Assembly: GCA_036379395.1 (NCBI GenBank)
Contig: DASVGR010000137.1
Location: 1 to 63,020, forward strand
DNA from: Oleiagrimonas sp036379395
GTDB lineage: Bacteria > Pseudomonadota > Gammaproteobacteria > Xanthomonadales > Rhodanobacteraceae
DNA: 63,020 nt
Direction: 5' to 3'
The position numbers and the translations under genes are program-made. This document shows, one piece after another, positions 32,197-41,794 of this stretch (positions within the stretch are counted from its first letter, which is position 1; each line of letters begins with the position of its first letter). Under the pieces are notes generated by a model that worked only from the letters and a program-made list of their open reading frames with translations, had not been told where the DNA came from and made no database searches.

Positions 32197-33816
32197 ATGT
32201 CCATGCACCGATCACGCCGCTGGTTTCGCCGGCTTGTCCTTGTCGTTCTGCTGCTGGCCGCGTTGCCTGCGCTGGCCGCGCCGCCGCTGCCGAAAATCGT
32301 CAGCAAGGATGGCCGCCACATGCTGCTGGTCGACGGCCAGCCGTATTTGATGCTGGCCGCGCAAGTGAACAACTCCAGCGCATGGCCGGCGATGCTGCCC
32401 AAGGTGTGGCCGGCGATGGACGCGCTGCACGTCAACACCGTGCAGGTGCCGATCGCGTGGGCGCAGATCGAGCCGGTTGAAGGGCACTTCGATTTCAGTT
32501 TTCTCGACACCCTGGTCAAGCAGGCGCGCGCGCATCGCGTGCGTCTGGTGCTGCTGTGGTTTGCCACGTGGAAAAACAACGGGCCGGCCTACGCGCCCGA
32601 CTGGGTCAAGCTGGACAACCGCCGCTTTCCGCGTGTGATCGGCAAGGACGGCAAGACGCTCAACTCGCTGTCGCCGTTTGCCAAGACCACGCTCGATGCC
32701 GACCGCACGGCCTTCGTGGCGCTGATGAAACATCTGCGCGCCATTGACGGCCAGCGCCATACCGTCCTCATGGTGCAGGTTGAAAACGAGTCGGGCATCT
32801 GGGGCAGCGACCGCGATTATTCGGCGGCCGGCGACAAGCTGCTCGACGCGCAGGTACCCGCGGCCGTGCTGGCCAAAACCGGTCATCATGCCGGCACCTG
32901 GAAAGAAGTGTTTGGTGATGCGGCCGGCGAGGATTCCTGCGCCTGGGCTGTCGCCCATTACATCAACCAGGTGGCGGCCGCCGGCAAGGCGGTCTACGAC
33001 TTGCCGATGTACGCCAACGCCGCGCTGCGTGATCCGTTCCATCCCGGCAAGGCCGGCGTCAATTACGAGGGCGGTGCGCCGACCGACAACGTGCTCGGCA
33101 TCTGGCGCGCGGCGGCACCGGCGCTGGACTTGATCGCGCCGGACATCTACCTGCCGCAATACGCCAAATACACCGCCGTGCTCGATCGCTACCGCCGCGC
33201 GGACAATCCGCTGTTCGTGGCCGAGACGGGCAACGCGCCGGGTTACGCGCGCTACGTGTTTGCCGCACTGGGCCATCAGGCGATCGGGTTTTCGCCGTTC
33301 GGCATGGATTTCACCGGCTATTCGAACTGGCCGCTGGGCGCACGCAAGGTCGATGCCGACACGCTCAAGCCGTTCGCGCTCGACTACGCCTTGCTGCGTC
33401 CCGTCGCCTCGCTGGTGGCGCGGAAAAGTTTCGAGGGCAAGGTGTGGGGCGTGTCCGAGCCGGTCAAGACGCACACGCAGACAATCGACTTGGGCAACTG
33501 GCAGGCGCAGGTGGCCTACGGCCTGCCGCAGTTCGGCACGCCCAAGCCTGAAGGCAATCCGAAGCCGCGCGGCGGCGTGCTGATTGTCCGGCTGGGCAAG
33601 AACGAATTTCTGGTCGCTGGCTACCACGCGCGGGTGAGCTTTGCGCCAGCCGGTGACAACGCGGGCAAGCGCTACCTGTTCAAGCGCGTGGCGGAAGGCC
33701 GTTACGTTCATGGTCAGTGGCAGTTCCTGCGCGAATGGAACGGCGACCAGACCGATTGGGGACTCAATTTCACCAGCGTGCCGCAATGGCTGCACGTCAC
33801 GCTGGCCACCTACTGA
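32197..33816 (+). CDS. GH35 beta-galactosidase with DUF5597 domain
   Basis: This is an exported enzyme of about 539 residues; the signal is RRLVLVVLLLAALPALAAP. GH35 acid/base E in VQVENESG (about residue 198) and nucleophile E in LFVAETGNA (about residue 342) are conserved. The C-terminal 150 residues (GGVLIVRLGKNEFLVAGYHARVSF) match the DUF5597 extension found in Cellvibrio Bgl35A, which removes galactose from xyloglucan oligosaccharides. ATG at 32197 has GGAG 11 bases upstream; ATGs at 32179 and 32203 are alternatives. It sits between GH74 and GH31, as expected for sequential xyloglucan trimming. Confidence 0.9.
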   Translation: MSMHRSRRWFRRLVLVVLLLAALPALAAPPLPKIVSKDGRHMLLVDGQPYLMLAAQVNNSSAWPAMLPKVWPAMDALHVNTVQVPIAWAQIEPVEGHFDFSFLDTLVKQARAHRVRLVLLWFATWKNNGPAYAPDWVKLDNRRFPRVIGKDGKTLNSLSPFAKTTLDADRTAFVALMKHLRAIDGQRHTVLMVQVENESGIWGSDRDYSAAGDKLLDAQVPAAVLAKTGHHAGTWKEVFGDAAGEDSCAWAVAHYINQVAAAGKAVYDLPMYANAALRDPFHPGKAGVNYEGGAPTDNVLGIWRAAAPALDLIAPDIYLPQYAKYTAVLDRYRRADNPLFVAETGNAPGYARYVFAALGHQAIGFSPFGMDFTGYSNWPLGARKVDADTLKPFALDYALLRPVASLVARKSFEGKVWGVSEPVKTHTQTIDLGNWQAQVAYGLPQFGTPKPEGNPKPRGGVLIVRLGKNEFLVAGYHARVSFAPAGDNAGKRYLFKRVAEGRYVHGQWQFLREWNGDQTDWGLNFTSVPQWLHVTLATY

Positions 33817-33828
33817 GGGAATCTGTCC

Positions 33829-36786
33829 ATGGCTGTTTTGAAGAAACTCGTGACTCATGTTGATCCGGCGACGGGATGCGTCACGGCATCCCGCGTGCCC
33901 GTCATTGCCGTGACGCTGCTGGCGCTGGGCCTGTGTGCCTGCAGCCAGAAAGCGCCGGCGCCGACGGCGGCCGTCGCGTCCGCGTCGTCCTCGGCAACGC
34001 CCGCCGGGCATCACGTCCAGCGCCTGTCCGATGGCATCGTGGTCGACGTGAAAAACGCCACGCAAAAGGTGCGCCTGCGCGTGGTGTCCGCTGACATCAT
34101 CCACGTCACCGTGGTGCCCAAGGGCGGCTTCAAGCAGCTGCCGGCCAGCCTGATGGCGGTCAAGACCGGTGGCGATGCGCATTTCACCGTGCATGAAAAC
34201 GCCGACAGCGTGGTGTTGTCCACGCCGGCCGTGCAGGCGCGCGTGTCGTTGCAAGACGGGACGGTCAAGTTCCTGCATCCCGATGGCAAGACGTACTTGG
34301 CCGAGCGTCCCGACGGGCGCACGTTCACGCCGACAACGATCGACGGCAAGCATTTCTACGCCATCCGCCAGCAATGGCTGTCGCCGGCCGACGAGGCGTT
34401 CTACGGCCTCGGCCAGCATCAGGAAGGCGTGATGGACTACAAGGGCAAGGACGTGCAGCTGGCCCAGCACAACACCGATATCGCCATCCCGTTCGTGGTG
34501 TCCTCGCGCGACTACGGCGTACTGTGGGACAACAACTCGATCACCCGCTTCGGCGATCCGCGTCCGTACCAATTCATCGGCAAGGGCAAGGGCTTGAAGC
34601 TGTTCGATGCCGACGGCAAGCCCGGCGGTCTCACGGCCAGCTATTACGTCGACGGCAAGCTCAAGCTGCGCCGCGACGAGCCGACCATCGACTACAAATT
34701 TCTCAAGGACGTCAAGCACTGGCCGACCCAGCTGACCGACACCAAGGGCGTGGGCGGCGGCCCGGGCCAGACGGTGCAATGGAAGGGCCAGATCGCGTCT
34801 GACGTGGCCGGCGTGCACAAGTTCCGCCTGTACGTCAGCGGCTACTTCAAGCTGTACATCGGCGGCAAGCTGATCAAGAGCGGCTGGCGGCAAAACTGGA
34901 ACCCGTGGTACCGCGATTTCACTTTGGACATGCAGCCGGGCAAGAAGTACCCGATCCGCATCGAGTGGACGCCGCAGTCGGGCTACATCGCGCTGCAGCA
35001 CCTTGATCCGCTGCCGCCGGCCGAGCAGGACGAGCTGTCGTTGTATTCGCAGCTGGGGCAGTCGATCAATTACTACTTCATCGCCGGCAAGAACCTGCAT
35101 GGCGTCATCGCCGGCTACCGCAAGGTGACTGGCAAGGCCGTCATGCTGCCGCGCTGGGCCTACGGCTTCTGGCAAAGCCGTGACCACTACATGACGCAAA
35201 AGCAGATCCTCGGCGTGGTGGCCAAGTACCGCAAGCTGGGCCTGCCGCTGGACAACATCGTGCAGGACTGGCGTTACTGGACCGACCCGACCTGGGGCTC
35301 GCACAAGTTCGACCCCAAGCGCTATCCCGACCCCAAGGCCATGATCGCCAAGCTGCATGCCGAGCATGTCCATTTCATGGTGTCGGTGTGGGCCAAGTTC
35401 TATCCGTCCACCAAGCACTACAAGGAACTGGCGGCGCACGGTGACCTGTTCATGCAGGCCATCAAGCAGGGCTTCAAGGACTGGGTCGGCCCGGGCTACC
35501 ACTTCACGTTCTACGACCCGTACTCCAAGCAGGCCCGCCAGTTGTACTGGAAGCAGATGCGGCAGAGCCTCGGCGACCTGGGCGTGGATGCCTGGTGGCT
35601 GGATTCGGACGAGCCGGACATGATGTCCAACACCACCTTCGCCGAGCGCAAGAAGCTGATGAGCCCGACGCCGCTGGGCCCCGGCGCGGCCTTCTTCAAC
35701 AGCTATCCGTTGATGCACACCATGGGCGTGTACAAGGGCAGCCGCCGTTCGTACCCGGACAAGCGCGTGTTCATCCTCAGCCGTTCGTCTTTTGCCGGCC
35801 AGCAGCGCAATGCGGCGGCCAGCTGGAGCGGCGATGTGACGGCGCGTTGGGATGACCTGCGCCGGCAGATTTCGGCCGGCATCAACTTCTCGATGTCGGG
35901 CATTCCCAATTGGACCACCGACATCGGCGGCTATGTTGTCGAGCAGCGTTACATCCACCCCGACGCCAAAAACCTGGCCGAATGGCGCGAGCTGTATCTG
36001 CGTTGGTTCCAGTTCGGTGCGTTCAGCCCGATCTTTCGCTCGCACGGGCAGGGCGTGCCGCGCGAGATCTGGAATATCGCGCCGCCGGGCTCGCCCGTGT
36101 ACGCGGACCTGGCCTGGTACGACAAGCTGCGTTACCGCCTGATGCCGTACATCTACACGCTGGCGGCCAATACCTGGTGGAAGAACGGCACCATCATGCG
36201 CGGCCTGCCGATGGGCTTCCCGAACGACCCGAAGGTGCGCACCATCAACGACGAGTACCTGTTCGGTCCGGCCTTCCTGGTCGCGCCGGTGACGCAATAC
36301 AAGGCGCGCAGCCGCGAGGTGTATCTGCCGGCCGGTGCCGACTGGTACGCGTTCAACACCGGCAAGTTCTTCAAGGGCGGACAGAGCGTGGATGCGCCGG
36401 CGCCGCTGTCGCGCATGCCGGTGTTCGTGCGTGCCGGTTCCATCGTGCCGACGGGCGAGCCCGAGCAATACACCGGCGAGCATCCCGACGCGCCGATCAC
36501 CTTGCTGGTCTACGCCGGCGCCGATGGGCATTTCTCGCTGTACGAGGATGACGGCACCAGCTACGGCTACGAGAAGGGCCACTACTCGCGCGTGGCGTTC
36601 GACTACGACAACGCCACCGGCACGCTGACGATCGGCGCGCGCCAAGGCGATGGCACCGGTGCGCCGGCCAGCCGCGAGTTCATCGTCCGCCGCATCGGTG
36701 CCAAGCGTCCCAACGCTTATGGCAACGACGCCGCGGGCGAGATCAAGGTGCATTACGTGGGCAAGAAGCTGACCGTCAAGCTGTAG
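33829..36786 (+). CDS. GH31 alpha-xylosidase with PA14 domain, probable lipoprotein
   Basis: This is a 985-residue enzyme. A signal peptide ends LGLCACSQ with C38 as probable lipid site. An N-terminal beta-sandwich is followed by a PA14 insert (about 270-400) and then the GH31 barrel. Nucleophile D592 lies in DAWWLDSDEPD and acid/base D669 in SWSGDVTARWDD. PA14-containing GH31 enzymes such as Cellvibrio Xyl31A release alpha-1,6-xylose from the non-reducing end of long xyloglucan oligosaccharides, the PA14 domain extending the active site. It starts 12 bp after the GH35 gene, so both are in one operon, and ends at a strong terminator. Confidence 0.94.
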   Translation: MAVLKKLVTHVDPATGCVTASRVPVIAVTLLALGLCACSQKAPAPTAAVASASSSATPAGHHVQRLSDGIVVDVKNATQKVRLRVVSADIIHVTVVPKGGFKQLPASLMAVKTGGDAHFTVHENADSVVLSTPAVQARVSLQDGTVKFLHPDGKTYLAERPDGRTFTPTTIDGKHFYAIRQQWLSPADEAFYGLGQHQEGVMDYKGKDVQLAQHNTDIAIPFVVSSRDYGVLWDNNSITRFGDPRPYQFIGKGKGLKLFDADGKPGGLTASYYVDGKLKLRRDEPTIDYKFLKDVKHWPTQLTDTKGVGGGPGQTVQWKGQIASDVAGVHKFRLYVSGYFKLYIGGKLIKSGWRQNWNPWYRDFTLDMQPGKKYPIRIEWTPQSGYIALQHLDPLPPAEQDELSLYSQLGQSINYYFIAGKNLHGVIAGYRKVTGKAVMLPRWAYGFWQSRDHYMTQKQILGVVAKYRKLGLPLDNIVQDWRYWTDPTWGSHKFDPKRYPDPKAMIAKLHAEHVHFMVSVWAKFYPSTKHYKELAAHGDLFMQAIKQGFKDWVGPGYHFTFYDPYSKQARQLYWKQMRQSLGDLGVDAWWLDSDEPDMMSNTTFAERKKLMSPTPLGPGAAFFNSYPLMHTMGVYKGSRRSYPDKRVFILSRSSFAGQQRNAAASWSGDVTARWDDLRRQISAGINFSMSGIPNWTTDIGGYVVEQRYIHPDAKNLAEWRELYLRWFQFGAFSPIFRSHGQGVPREIWNIAPPGSPVYADLAWYDKLRYRLMPYIYTLAANTWWKNGTIMRGLPMGFPNDPKVRTINDEYLFGPAFLVAPVTQYKARSREVYLPAGADWYAFNTGKFFKGGQSVDAPAPLSRMPVFVRAGSIVPTGEPEQYTGEHPDAPITLLVYAGADGHFSLYEDDGTSYGYEKGHYSRVAFDYDNATGTLTIGARQGDGTGAPASREFIVRRIGAKRPNAYGNDAAGEIKVHYVGKKLTVKL

Positions 36787-36796
36787 TTTTGGCGCC

Positions 36797-36840
36797 GTGT
36801 TCCCACCGGACAAAAGCCGCCGGTGGGGACACGCTTTTTG
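36797..36840 (+). terminator. Rho-independent terminator after GH31
   Basis: GTGTTCCCACCGG (36797-36809) pairs with CCGGTGGGGACAC (36820-36832) with one G-T pair, followed by GCTTTTTG. It closes the receptor-GH74-GH35-GH31 unit. Confidence 0.9.
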
Positions 36841-36873
36841 CCACAGCGGCGGAAGCCGCGAGTGCGGGATCTG

Positions 36874-38043
36874 TCAGTTGCGCAGCTTGTCGGCGTACTG
36901 GCGCGGCGTGCAGTCGAACTCGCGGCGGAACACCGCGTACATGTACTGCAGCGAAGTGAAGCCGCTTTGCATGGCCACTTCCGCCAGCGGGATGGACGTG
37001 TCGGCCAGCATCCCGCGGGCCGCTTCCAGCTTGTGTTCCAGAATGGCCTGATGCACGGTCTGGCACAGCTCGCCCTTGAAGCGCTCCTGCAACAGCGTGC
37101 GCGACACGCCGACGTAATTGGCCACCTGGTCGACCTTGATGCCGAGGCAGGCGAACTGGCGGATGTAGTGCAGCGCGCGCATGACGCTGGGATCCTTCAA
37201 CGGCTGATGCTGGCTGCTGGCCTGCACGTTGATGCCGACCGGCGGCACGATGATGCGGGTATCGGATCGCAATGGGCCATGCAAGCGCTGATGCAGCAGT
37301 TTGGCGGCGGTACGCCCCATGTCGGTGGCGCCCTGGATGACTGAAGTCAGCGGGACGCGCGTGAGCAGCTGGGCAATGGGATCATTGTCGATGCCGACGA
37401 CCGCGATTTGTTCGGGCACGGGCACGTCGGCCAGCACGCACGATTGCAGCAGCTGCTGTGCGCGCGCATCGGTCACGGCGATGACGCCGATCGGCTTGGG
37501 CAAGGTGCTGATCCATTGCGCCAGGTCGCGCTGGGCACGCCCCCAGCCACCGGCGCTGGTGGGCGAACCGCGATAGATCAGCGGCTCGGCGTTGTCGTTT
37601 TGCAGCATGCGGATGAAGGCGTTTTCACGCTCCAGCGCCCAGCGGTTGTTCGGGCAGGGCGGCAGGCCGTAGAACGCGAAGCGTTCCAGACCTTGTTCGA
37701 TCAGGTGCTCGTAGGCCAGCTGCACGATCTTTTCGTTGTCGGTGGCGACGTACGGCGTGCCGGCCGGGTAGGCGTTTTCATCGGCGTAGGAACTGCCGAT
37801 GGCGACCACCGGGATCGGCATGTCGGCCAGGGTCTCGGCCACCATCGGGTCGTCGAAATCGGCAATGACGCCATCGCCATGCCAGCCCTGGATGCCCAGC
37901 GTGCTGTAGCGGAAATCCTCTTCCATGAAGAGATCCCACTCCACGCGGGTGGATTTCAGATACTGACCTATGCCCGTGATGATTTGCCGGTCGTAGACCT
38001 TGTTGGCATTGAAAAGCAGGGCGATGTGGTGAGGCGATGGCAT
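36874..38043 (-). CDS. xylR: XylR-type regulator (LacI-like sensor plus AraC domain)
   Basis: This is a 389-residue protein, close to E. coli XylR (392). Residues 1-280 form a periplasmic-binding-protein-like sensor (HHIALLFNANKVYDRQIITGIGQYLK, VAVVGIDNDPIAQLLTRVPLTSV). The C-terminal 100 residues are an AraC helix-turn-helix pair: GIKVDQVANYVGVSRTLLQERFK and PLAEVAMQSGFTSLQYMYAVFRREFDCTPRQY. E. coli XylR binds D-xylose and activates xylose genes through paired half-sites. Here it sits between an alpha-xylosidase and a receptor, so xylose from xyloglucan is the likely signal. The bipartite boxes at 7706, 9392, 26772 and 38280 are candidate targets. Confidence 0.92.
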   Translation of the reverse strand: MPSPHHIALLFNANKVYDRQIITGIGQYLKSTRVEWDLFMEEDFRYSTLGIQGWHGDGVIADFDDPMVAETLADMPIPVVAIGSSYADENAYPAGTPYVATDNEKIVQLAYEHLIEQGLERFAFYGLPPCPNNRWALERENAFIRMLQNDNAEPLIYRGSPTSAGGWGRAQRDLAQWISTLPKPIGVIAVTDARAQQLLQSCVLADVPVPEQIAVVGIDNDPIAQLLTRVPLTSVIQGATDMGRTAAKLLHQRLHGPLRSDTRIIVPPVGINVQASSQHQPLKDPSVMRALHYIRQFACLGIKVDQVANYVGVSRTLLQERFKGELCQTVHQAILEHKLEAARGMLADTSIPLAEVAMQSGFTSLQYMYAVFRREFDCTPRQYADKLRN

Positions 38044-38279
38044 GGCGGACTAGACCTCCGACGCGGTCCGGTAGCGGTGAATGGCTGGTGCGCGCAGGCT
38101 GTTCCACCCGACAACGCGATGTGGCTGGTGCAGGGGCGATGTTGCCGCGTTTCCGGCAAAATACGCGTGCGTATGGACGGAACGTGATCCGTGATCCGTG
38201 GCGCAAGGGACTGGTACCCGTGTCATTGGGCTGGTGCCTGCGGATCGCATGCTGTGACAGGCCTGCGGATGGGCGGAAA

Positions 38280-38330
38280 ACGCAAAAACATTACTTTTGT
38301 TGTCTGATTTGATAATTGTATGACTATAGT
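38280..38330 (+). promoter_or_regulatory. Bipartite box D plus -10 element upstream of receptor 3
   Basis: ACGCAAAAA then CATTA, with 17 bases from the end of the A-run to GATTTGATAATTGT (38306-38319), followed 5 bases later by a -10-like TATAGT (38325-38330). The right half would overlap the -35 region, as for AraC-type activators. It lies in the 413-bp intergenic region (38044-38456) between xylR and receptor 3, 138 bp before the receptor start. Nothing else is seen in this region. Confidence 0.55.
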
Positions 38331-38456
38331 ACACTGTAGCAGCATTTGTAATACCGATGCAGGCCTCGATGGGCCGGGTGGCTGACAGGCAGGGCATCAC
38401 GCACGGTCGTCGTTTGGAGGGGCGGCCACACCAAATTTTTCGGAGGGGCAACCAAC

Positions 38457-41400
38457 ATGACTCGTTCCATGTTCCGCTCGGCGCCTGATGGCGTCGACAA
38501 TCGTTTGCATCGCGCGCGGCTTGCCGGCGCCATTGCCATCGGCCTTTTTTGTGCCGGCCCGTTGATCGCCCAGGCGCAACCGGTGCATGCCGACAAGGCG
38601 GGTACGCGCGCGGTCGGTCAGCAGCAACAGCAAAGCGCCACGGATCAAGACACGTCCAAGGCCAAGAAAAAGAAGACCAAGGCCGGGACGCAGCAGAAAA
38701 ATGCCACCAAGTTGAGCACGGTCGTGGTGACCGGCATCCGCAGCAGCCTGATGTCGGCGCAGGACCGCAAACGCAATGCCGATCAAATCATCGAGTCGGT
38801 GACAGCGCTGGACATCGGCGCGCTGCCCGACCGCACGGTCACCGACACGCTGTCGCGCATGAGCGGCGTCACGGTTGACCGCTTTGCCGCGCCGGGCGAT
38901 GCCGACCACCCGTCCGCCGAGGGCAGCGGCATCCAGATCCGCGGCATGAGCCAGGTGCGCGCCGAGTTGAACGGCGGTGACGTGTTCTCGGCCAACAGCG
39001 GACGCGGCCTGAGCTGGCAGGACGTGCCGTCCGAGCTGCTGTCCGGCGTGGACATCTACATGGATCCGAACGCGGCCATTCCCGAAGGCGGCATCGGTGG
39101 CACGGTGAATCTGCGCACGCGTCTGCCGTTCGACCAGAAGGGCCGCATGATGGCCTTCAACTTCGGCGTCAACTCGGGCGACCTGTCGCACAAGGGCAAG
39201 CCGTCGGCGTCGTTCCTGTACAGCAACCGCTGGCAGACCGAAAACCACGGCGAGTTCGGCGCCCTGTTCGACGTGGCCTATTCGGGCATGCAGTCGCGCT
39301 CCGATGGCGTGCAGAACGAACCGTATCTGCGCCGCACCGATCCGGCCTTGCTGGCGGGCACCAATTTCAACCAGGTCTATGTTTCCGACGGCGTCGACTG
39401 GCGTACGCTGGACTTCACGCGCAAGCGCATCGGCCTGGATGGCGCCTTGCAGTGGCGGCCCAACGACAAGTTCGAAATTTCGACCCAGGCGCTGCGCTCC
39501 AGCTACACCATGAGCTGGATCGAACACGCGGCGTTCTTCAACGATTCCGGCCCCACCTACGACGGCAGCGAAATCAGCGGCACGTCCACCGGCATCCTGC
39601 CGGCCGCGGGGACGCAGTTCACCTACAGCCCGACGGGCGTGTTCCAGAGCGGCTATCTGACGTCGAACTCGTGGCGCGGCGCGCTGGCCGGCAACGGTGT
39701 CCGTTTCGAGACCGACACCCGCGACAACCAGCAGTTCACGGTCACCACCGACTGGTCGACGAAGTTCAAGTGGAACATTTCCGACGACACGGTGCTGAAC
39801 GGTGGCGTGCAGTTCGTCAAGTCGACCAGCCGCAGTCAGGACTTCACCGTTTTCGACGCGCTTTATCTGCCCGGTTTCTACATCGACGAAACGCGCCAGA
39901 CCCATCCGCTCATTTCCATCACGCCGTCCGACTACGTTGACAACAAGGCCAACTATTTCTGGTCGGCGGCGATGGACCACGTCGACAGCGAGTGGGCTAT
40001 GGAACGCGCCTATCACCTCGATCTGAAACACTATTTCGAGGACAGCAGCTGGGCACGCTCGCTGGCCTTCGGCGCGCGTACCACCAACCTGGACGAAGTC
40101 GACCATTACAGCCCCTACAACTGGGGCGCGCTGACGGACAACTGGCTGACCATCCCCAACAGTGCCACCGGCACCGGCCTGGCCGATCTGGGACATTACC
40201 TGCCCAACGATTCGACCTGGTATTCGTTCTCGAATTTCTTCCGCGGCAACCTCAGCGTGCCGTCGATGTACTTTCCGGTGCTGAGTCTGGCGCAGAATCG
40301 CCTGGCGGCGTACGACTCGCTCAAGACCGTCGAGGGTGCCGGCGGCTGGACGCCGTATGGCGACTATCAGCCGGGTGACCTGAACATCCAGTCCGAAAAG
40401 ACGCAGGCCCTGTACGGCGTGCTGTTCTTCGGCTCGCCCAACGGCTTCATGGACGGCAACGTCGGCGTGCGCGTGGTGCGCACCGCCTCCGATGTCGATG
40501 GCCACGTGCAATATCCCGACCTGGCATCGAACAACGTCTCGCAGGCGATGAAGGACGAGTACCACGGCCAGTCCGAGCCCTACACCGGCGGCCGCACCTA
40601 CACCAACGTGCTGCCCAGCCTGAACCTCAACATGCACCTCACCAACGACCTGCAATGGCGTTGGGCCGTGTCCAAGGCCATGTCGCGTCCGACCTTCGAC
40701 CAGCTGAAGGGCTACGTGAGCCTGGGCGCGACGGCGAACACGGCAAACACGGCCATCACCGGATGGACCGGCACGGCCGGCAACCCGAACCTCAAGCCGA
40801 TGGTAGCCAAGCAGTTCGACACCTCGCTGGAGTGGTACTTCAACGCCACCGGCCACATCTACGGCACGTGGTTCATGAAGAACATCGCCAACTACATTTC
40901 CGAAGGTGTCGAGACGGTCCAGTACGGCAGCCAGGACTTCACGGTGACCCGTCCGTACAACCACGGCACCGGCAGGGTCAGGGGCGCGCAGTTCTCGTAC
41001 CAGCAGTTCTTCCACTTTTTGCCGGGCTGGTTGCAGGGCTTCGGCGTGCAGACCAACTACACCTACGTGCACAGCGTGGGGGGCGTGAATGCCGGCGCCC
41101 AGTACAGTGTTCCGCTGCCGATGGTGGGGTTGTCCAAGAACGCCTTCAACTTCATCGTCATGTACGACCACGGCCCGTGGTCGGGACGCCTGGCCTGGAA
41201 CTGGCGCTCGCAATACCTGCTCAGCACCACCGATGCCGGCAGCCATTTGCCGGTGTGGGCGGGCAAGCGCGGGGCGCTGGACGCGTCGCTGTTCTACCGC
41301 TTCAGCAAGAACATCCAGGTGGGTCTGCGTCTGAACAACCTCAACAATGCGCGCACGCGCGTGTTGATGGGGCCGACGGTCTACACCGACGGTTTTGTCG

Positions 41401-41474
41401 ATCCCACCTTGTACACGCGCGGCACGTTCGTCACCGATCGCCGTGCCGAGTTGCTGATCCGCATGAAGCTGTAA
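38457..41474 (+). CDS. TonB-dependent receptor 3
   Basis: This is a 1005-residue receptor with GGAGGGG before the ATG. The signal peptide ends IAQAQ. A Q/K-rich linker is followed by the TonB box in KLSTVVVTGIRSSLM. The plug shows LPDRTVTDTLSRMSGVTVDRF, an unusual insert PGDADHPSAEGSG, then IQIRGMSQVRAELNG and GGIGGTVNLRT. The barrel ends ELLIRMKL, lacking a terminal aromatic residue. It is more similar in plug layout to receptor 2 than to receptor 1. It is the first gene of a unit that may include GH27 and GH2 genes, but a terminator lies between, so the ligand remains unassigned. Confidence 0.93.
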   Translation: MTRSMFRSAPDGVDNRLHRARLAGAIAIGLFCAGPLIAQAQPVHADKAGTRAVGQQQQQSATDQDTSKAKKKKTKAGTQQKNATKLSTVVVTGIRSSLMSAQDRKRNADQIIESVTALDIGALPDRTVTDTLSRMSGVTVDRFAAPGDADHPSAEGSGIQIRGMSQVRAELNGGDVFSANSGRGLSWQDVPSELLSGVDIYMDPNAAIPEGGIGGTVNLRTRLPFDQKGRMMAFNFGVNSGDLSHKGKPSASFLYSNRWQTENHGEFGALFDVAYSGMQSRSDGVQNEPYLRRTDPALLAGTNFNQVYVSDGVDWRTLDFTRKRIGLDGALQWRPNDKFEISTQALRSSYTMSWIEHAAFFNDSGPTYDGSEISGTSTGILPAAGTQFTYSPTGVFQSGYLTSNSWRGALAGNGVRFETDTRDNQQFTVTTDWSTKFKWNISDDTVLNGGVQFVKSTSRSQDFTVFDALYLPGFYIDETRQTHPLISITPSDYVDNKANYFWSAAMDHVDSEWAMERAYHLDLKHYFEDSSWARSLAFGARTTNLDEVDHYSPYNWGALTDNWLTIPNSATGTGLADLGHYLPNDSTWYSFSNFFRGNLSVPSMYFPVLSLAQNRLAAYDSLKTVEGAGGWTPYGDYQPGDLNIQSEKTQALYGVLFFGSPNGFMDGNVGVRVVRTASDVDGHVQYPDLASNNVSQAMKDEYHGQSEPYTGGRTYTNVLPSLNLNMHLTNDLQWRWAVSKAMSRPTFDQLKGYVSLGATANTANTAITGWTGTAGNPNLKPMVAKQFDTSLEWYFNATGHIYGTWFMKNIANYISEGVETVQYGSQDFTVTRPYNHGTGRVRGAQFSYQQFFHFLPGWLQGFGVQTNYTYVHSVGGVNAGAQYSVPLPMVGLSKNAFNFIVMYDHGPWSGRLAWNWRSQYLLSTTDAGSHLPVWAGKRGALDASLFYRFSKNIQVGLRLNNLNNARTRVLMGPTVYTDGFVDPTLYTRGTFVTDRRAELLIRMKL

Positions 41475-41500
41475 GCAACGGCGTCTCCATGTCGACGGTG

Positions 41501-41535
41501 CGGGGCGGACGACTGCAAGCTGTCCGCCCCGTTTT
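41501..41535 (+). terminator. Rho-independent terminator after receptor 3
   Basis: CGGGGCGGAC (41501-41510) pairs with GTCCGCCCCG (41522-41531), followed by TTTT. The rest of the 320-bp gap to the next gene holds the operator at 41638 and no gene. Confidence 0.88.
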
Positions 41536-41637
41536 GCATGCTGCCGGTTTGCGCGTGGGTGACACGGAGTACCCGTGATCGTGTATTCCGTGCGTGAATT
41601 TGCATGTCTGCGTCGCCTGTTTTACTTTGCATTTATC

Positions 41638-41655
41638 TGAGGTATCGTTATCTCA
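41638..41655. promoter_or_regulatory. LacI-type operator upstream of GH27
   Basis: TGAGGTATCGTTATCTCA is an 18-bp near-palindrome with central CG, 140 bp before the GH27 start. Its core GGTATCGTTATC resembles GGTAACGTTGTC, the complement of the operators near receptor 1, suggesting the same repressor family. Confidence 0.45.
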
Positions 41656-41794
41656 TCCTTCGCCGGTCGAGATGGAGCGAACGGTGTCGTTGCATGCGTG
41701 CATGCGGAGGGGTTCGGTCCACGCGTGGCGCATGTACAAAATCATTGTCCGGTGCGGCATGGCCGGATGCGGATCCGACTGGGGGCAACATTCC

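Noticed and set aside
32212..36813. 1533-codon open frame antisense to GH35 and GH31
   Set aside because: Codon-bias shadow: in GC-rich DNA the opposite strand of a real gene often stays open. It has no start signal, repeats low-complexity R/H/G/V composition, and the sense genes have full catalytic motifs.
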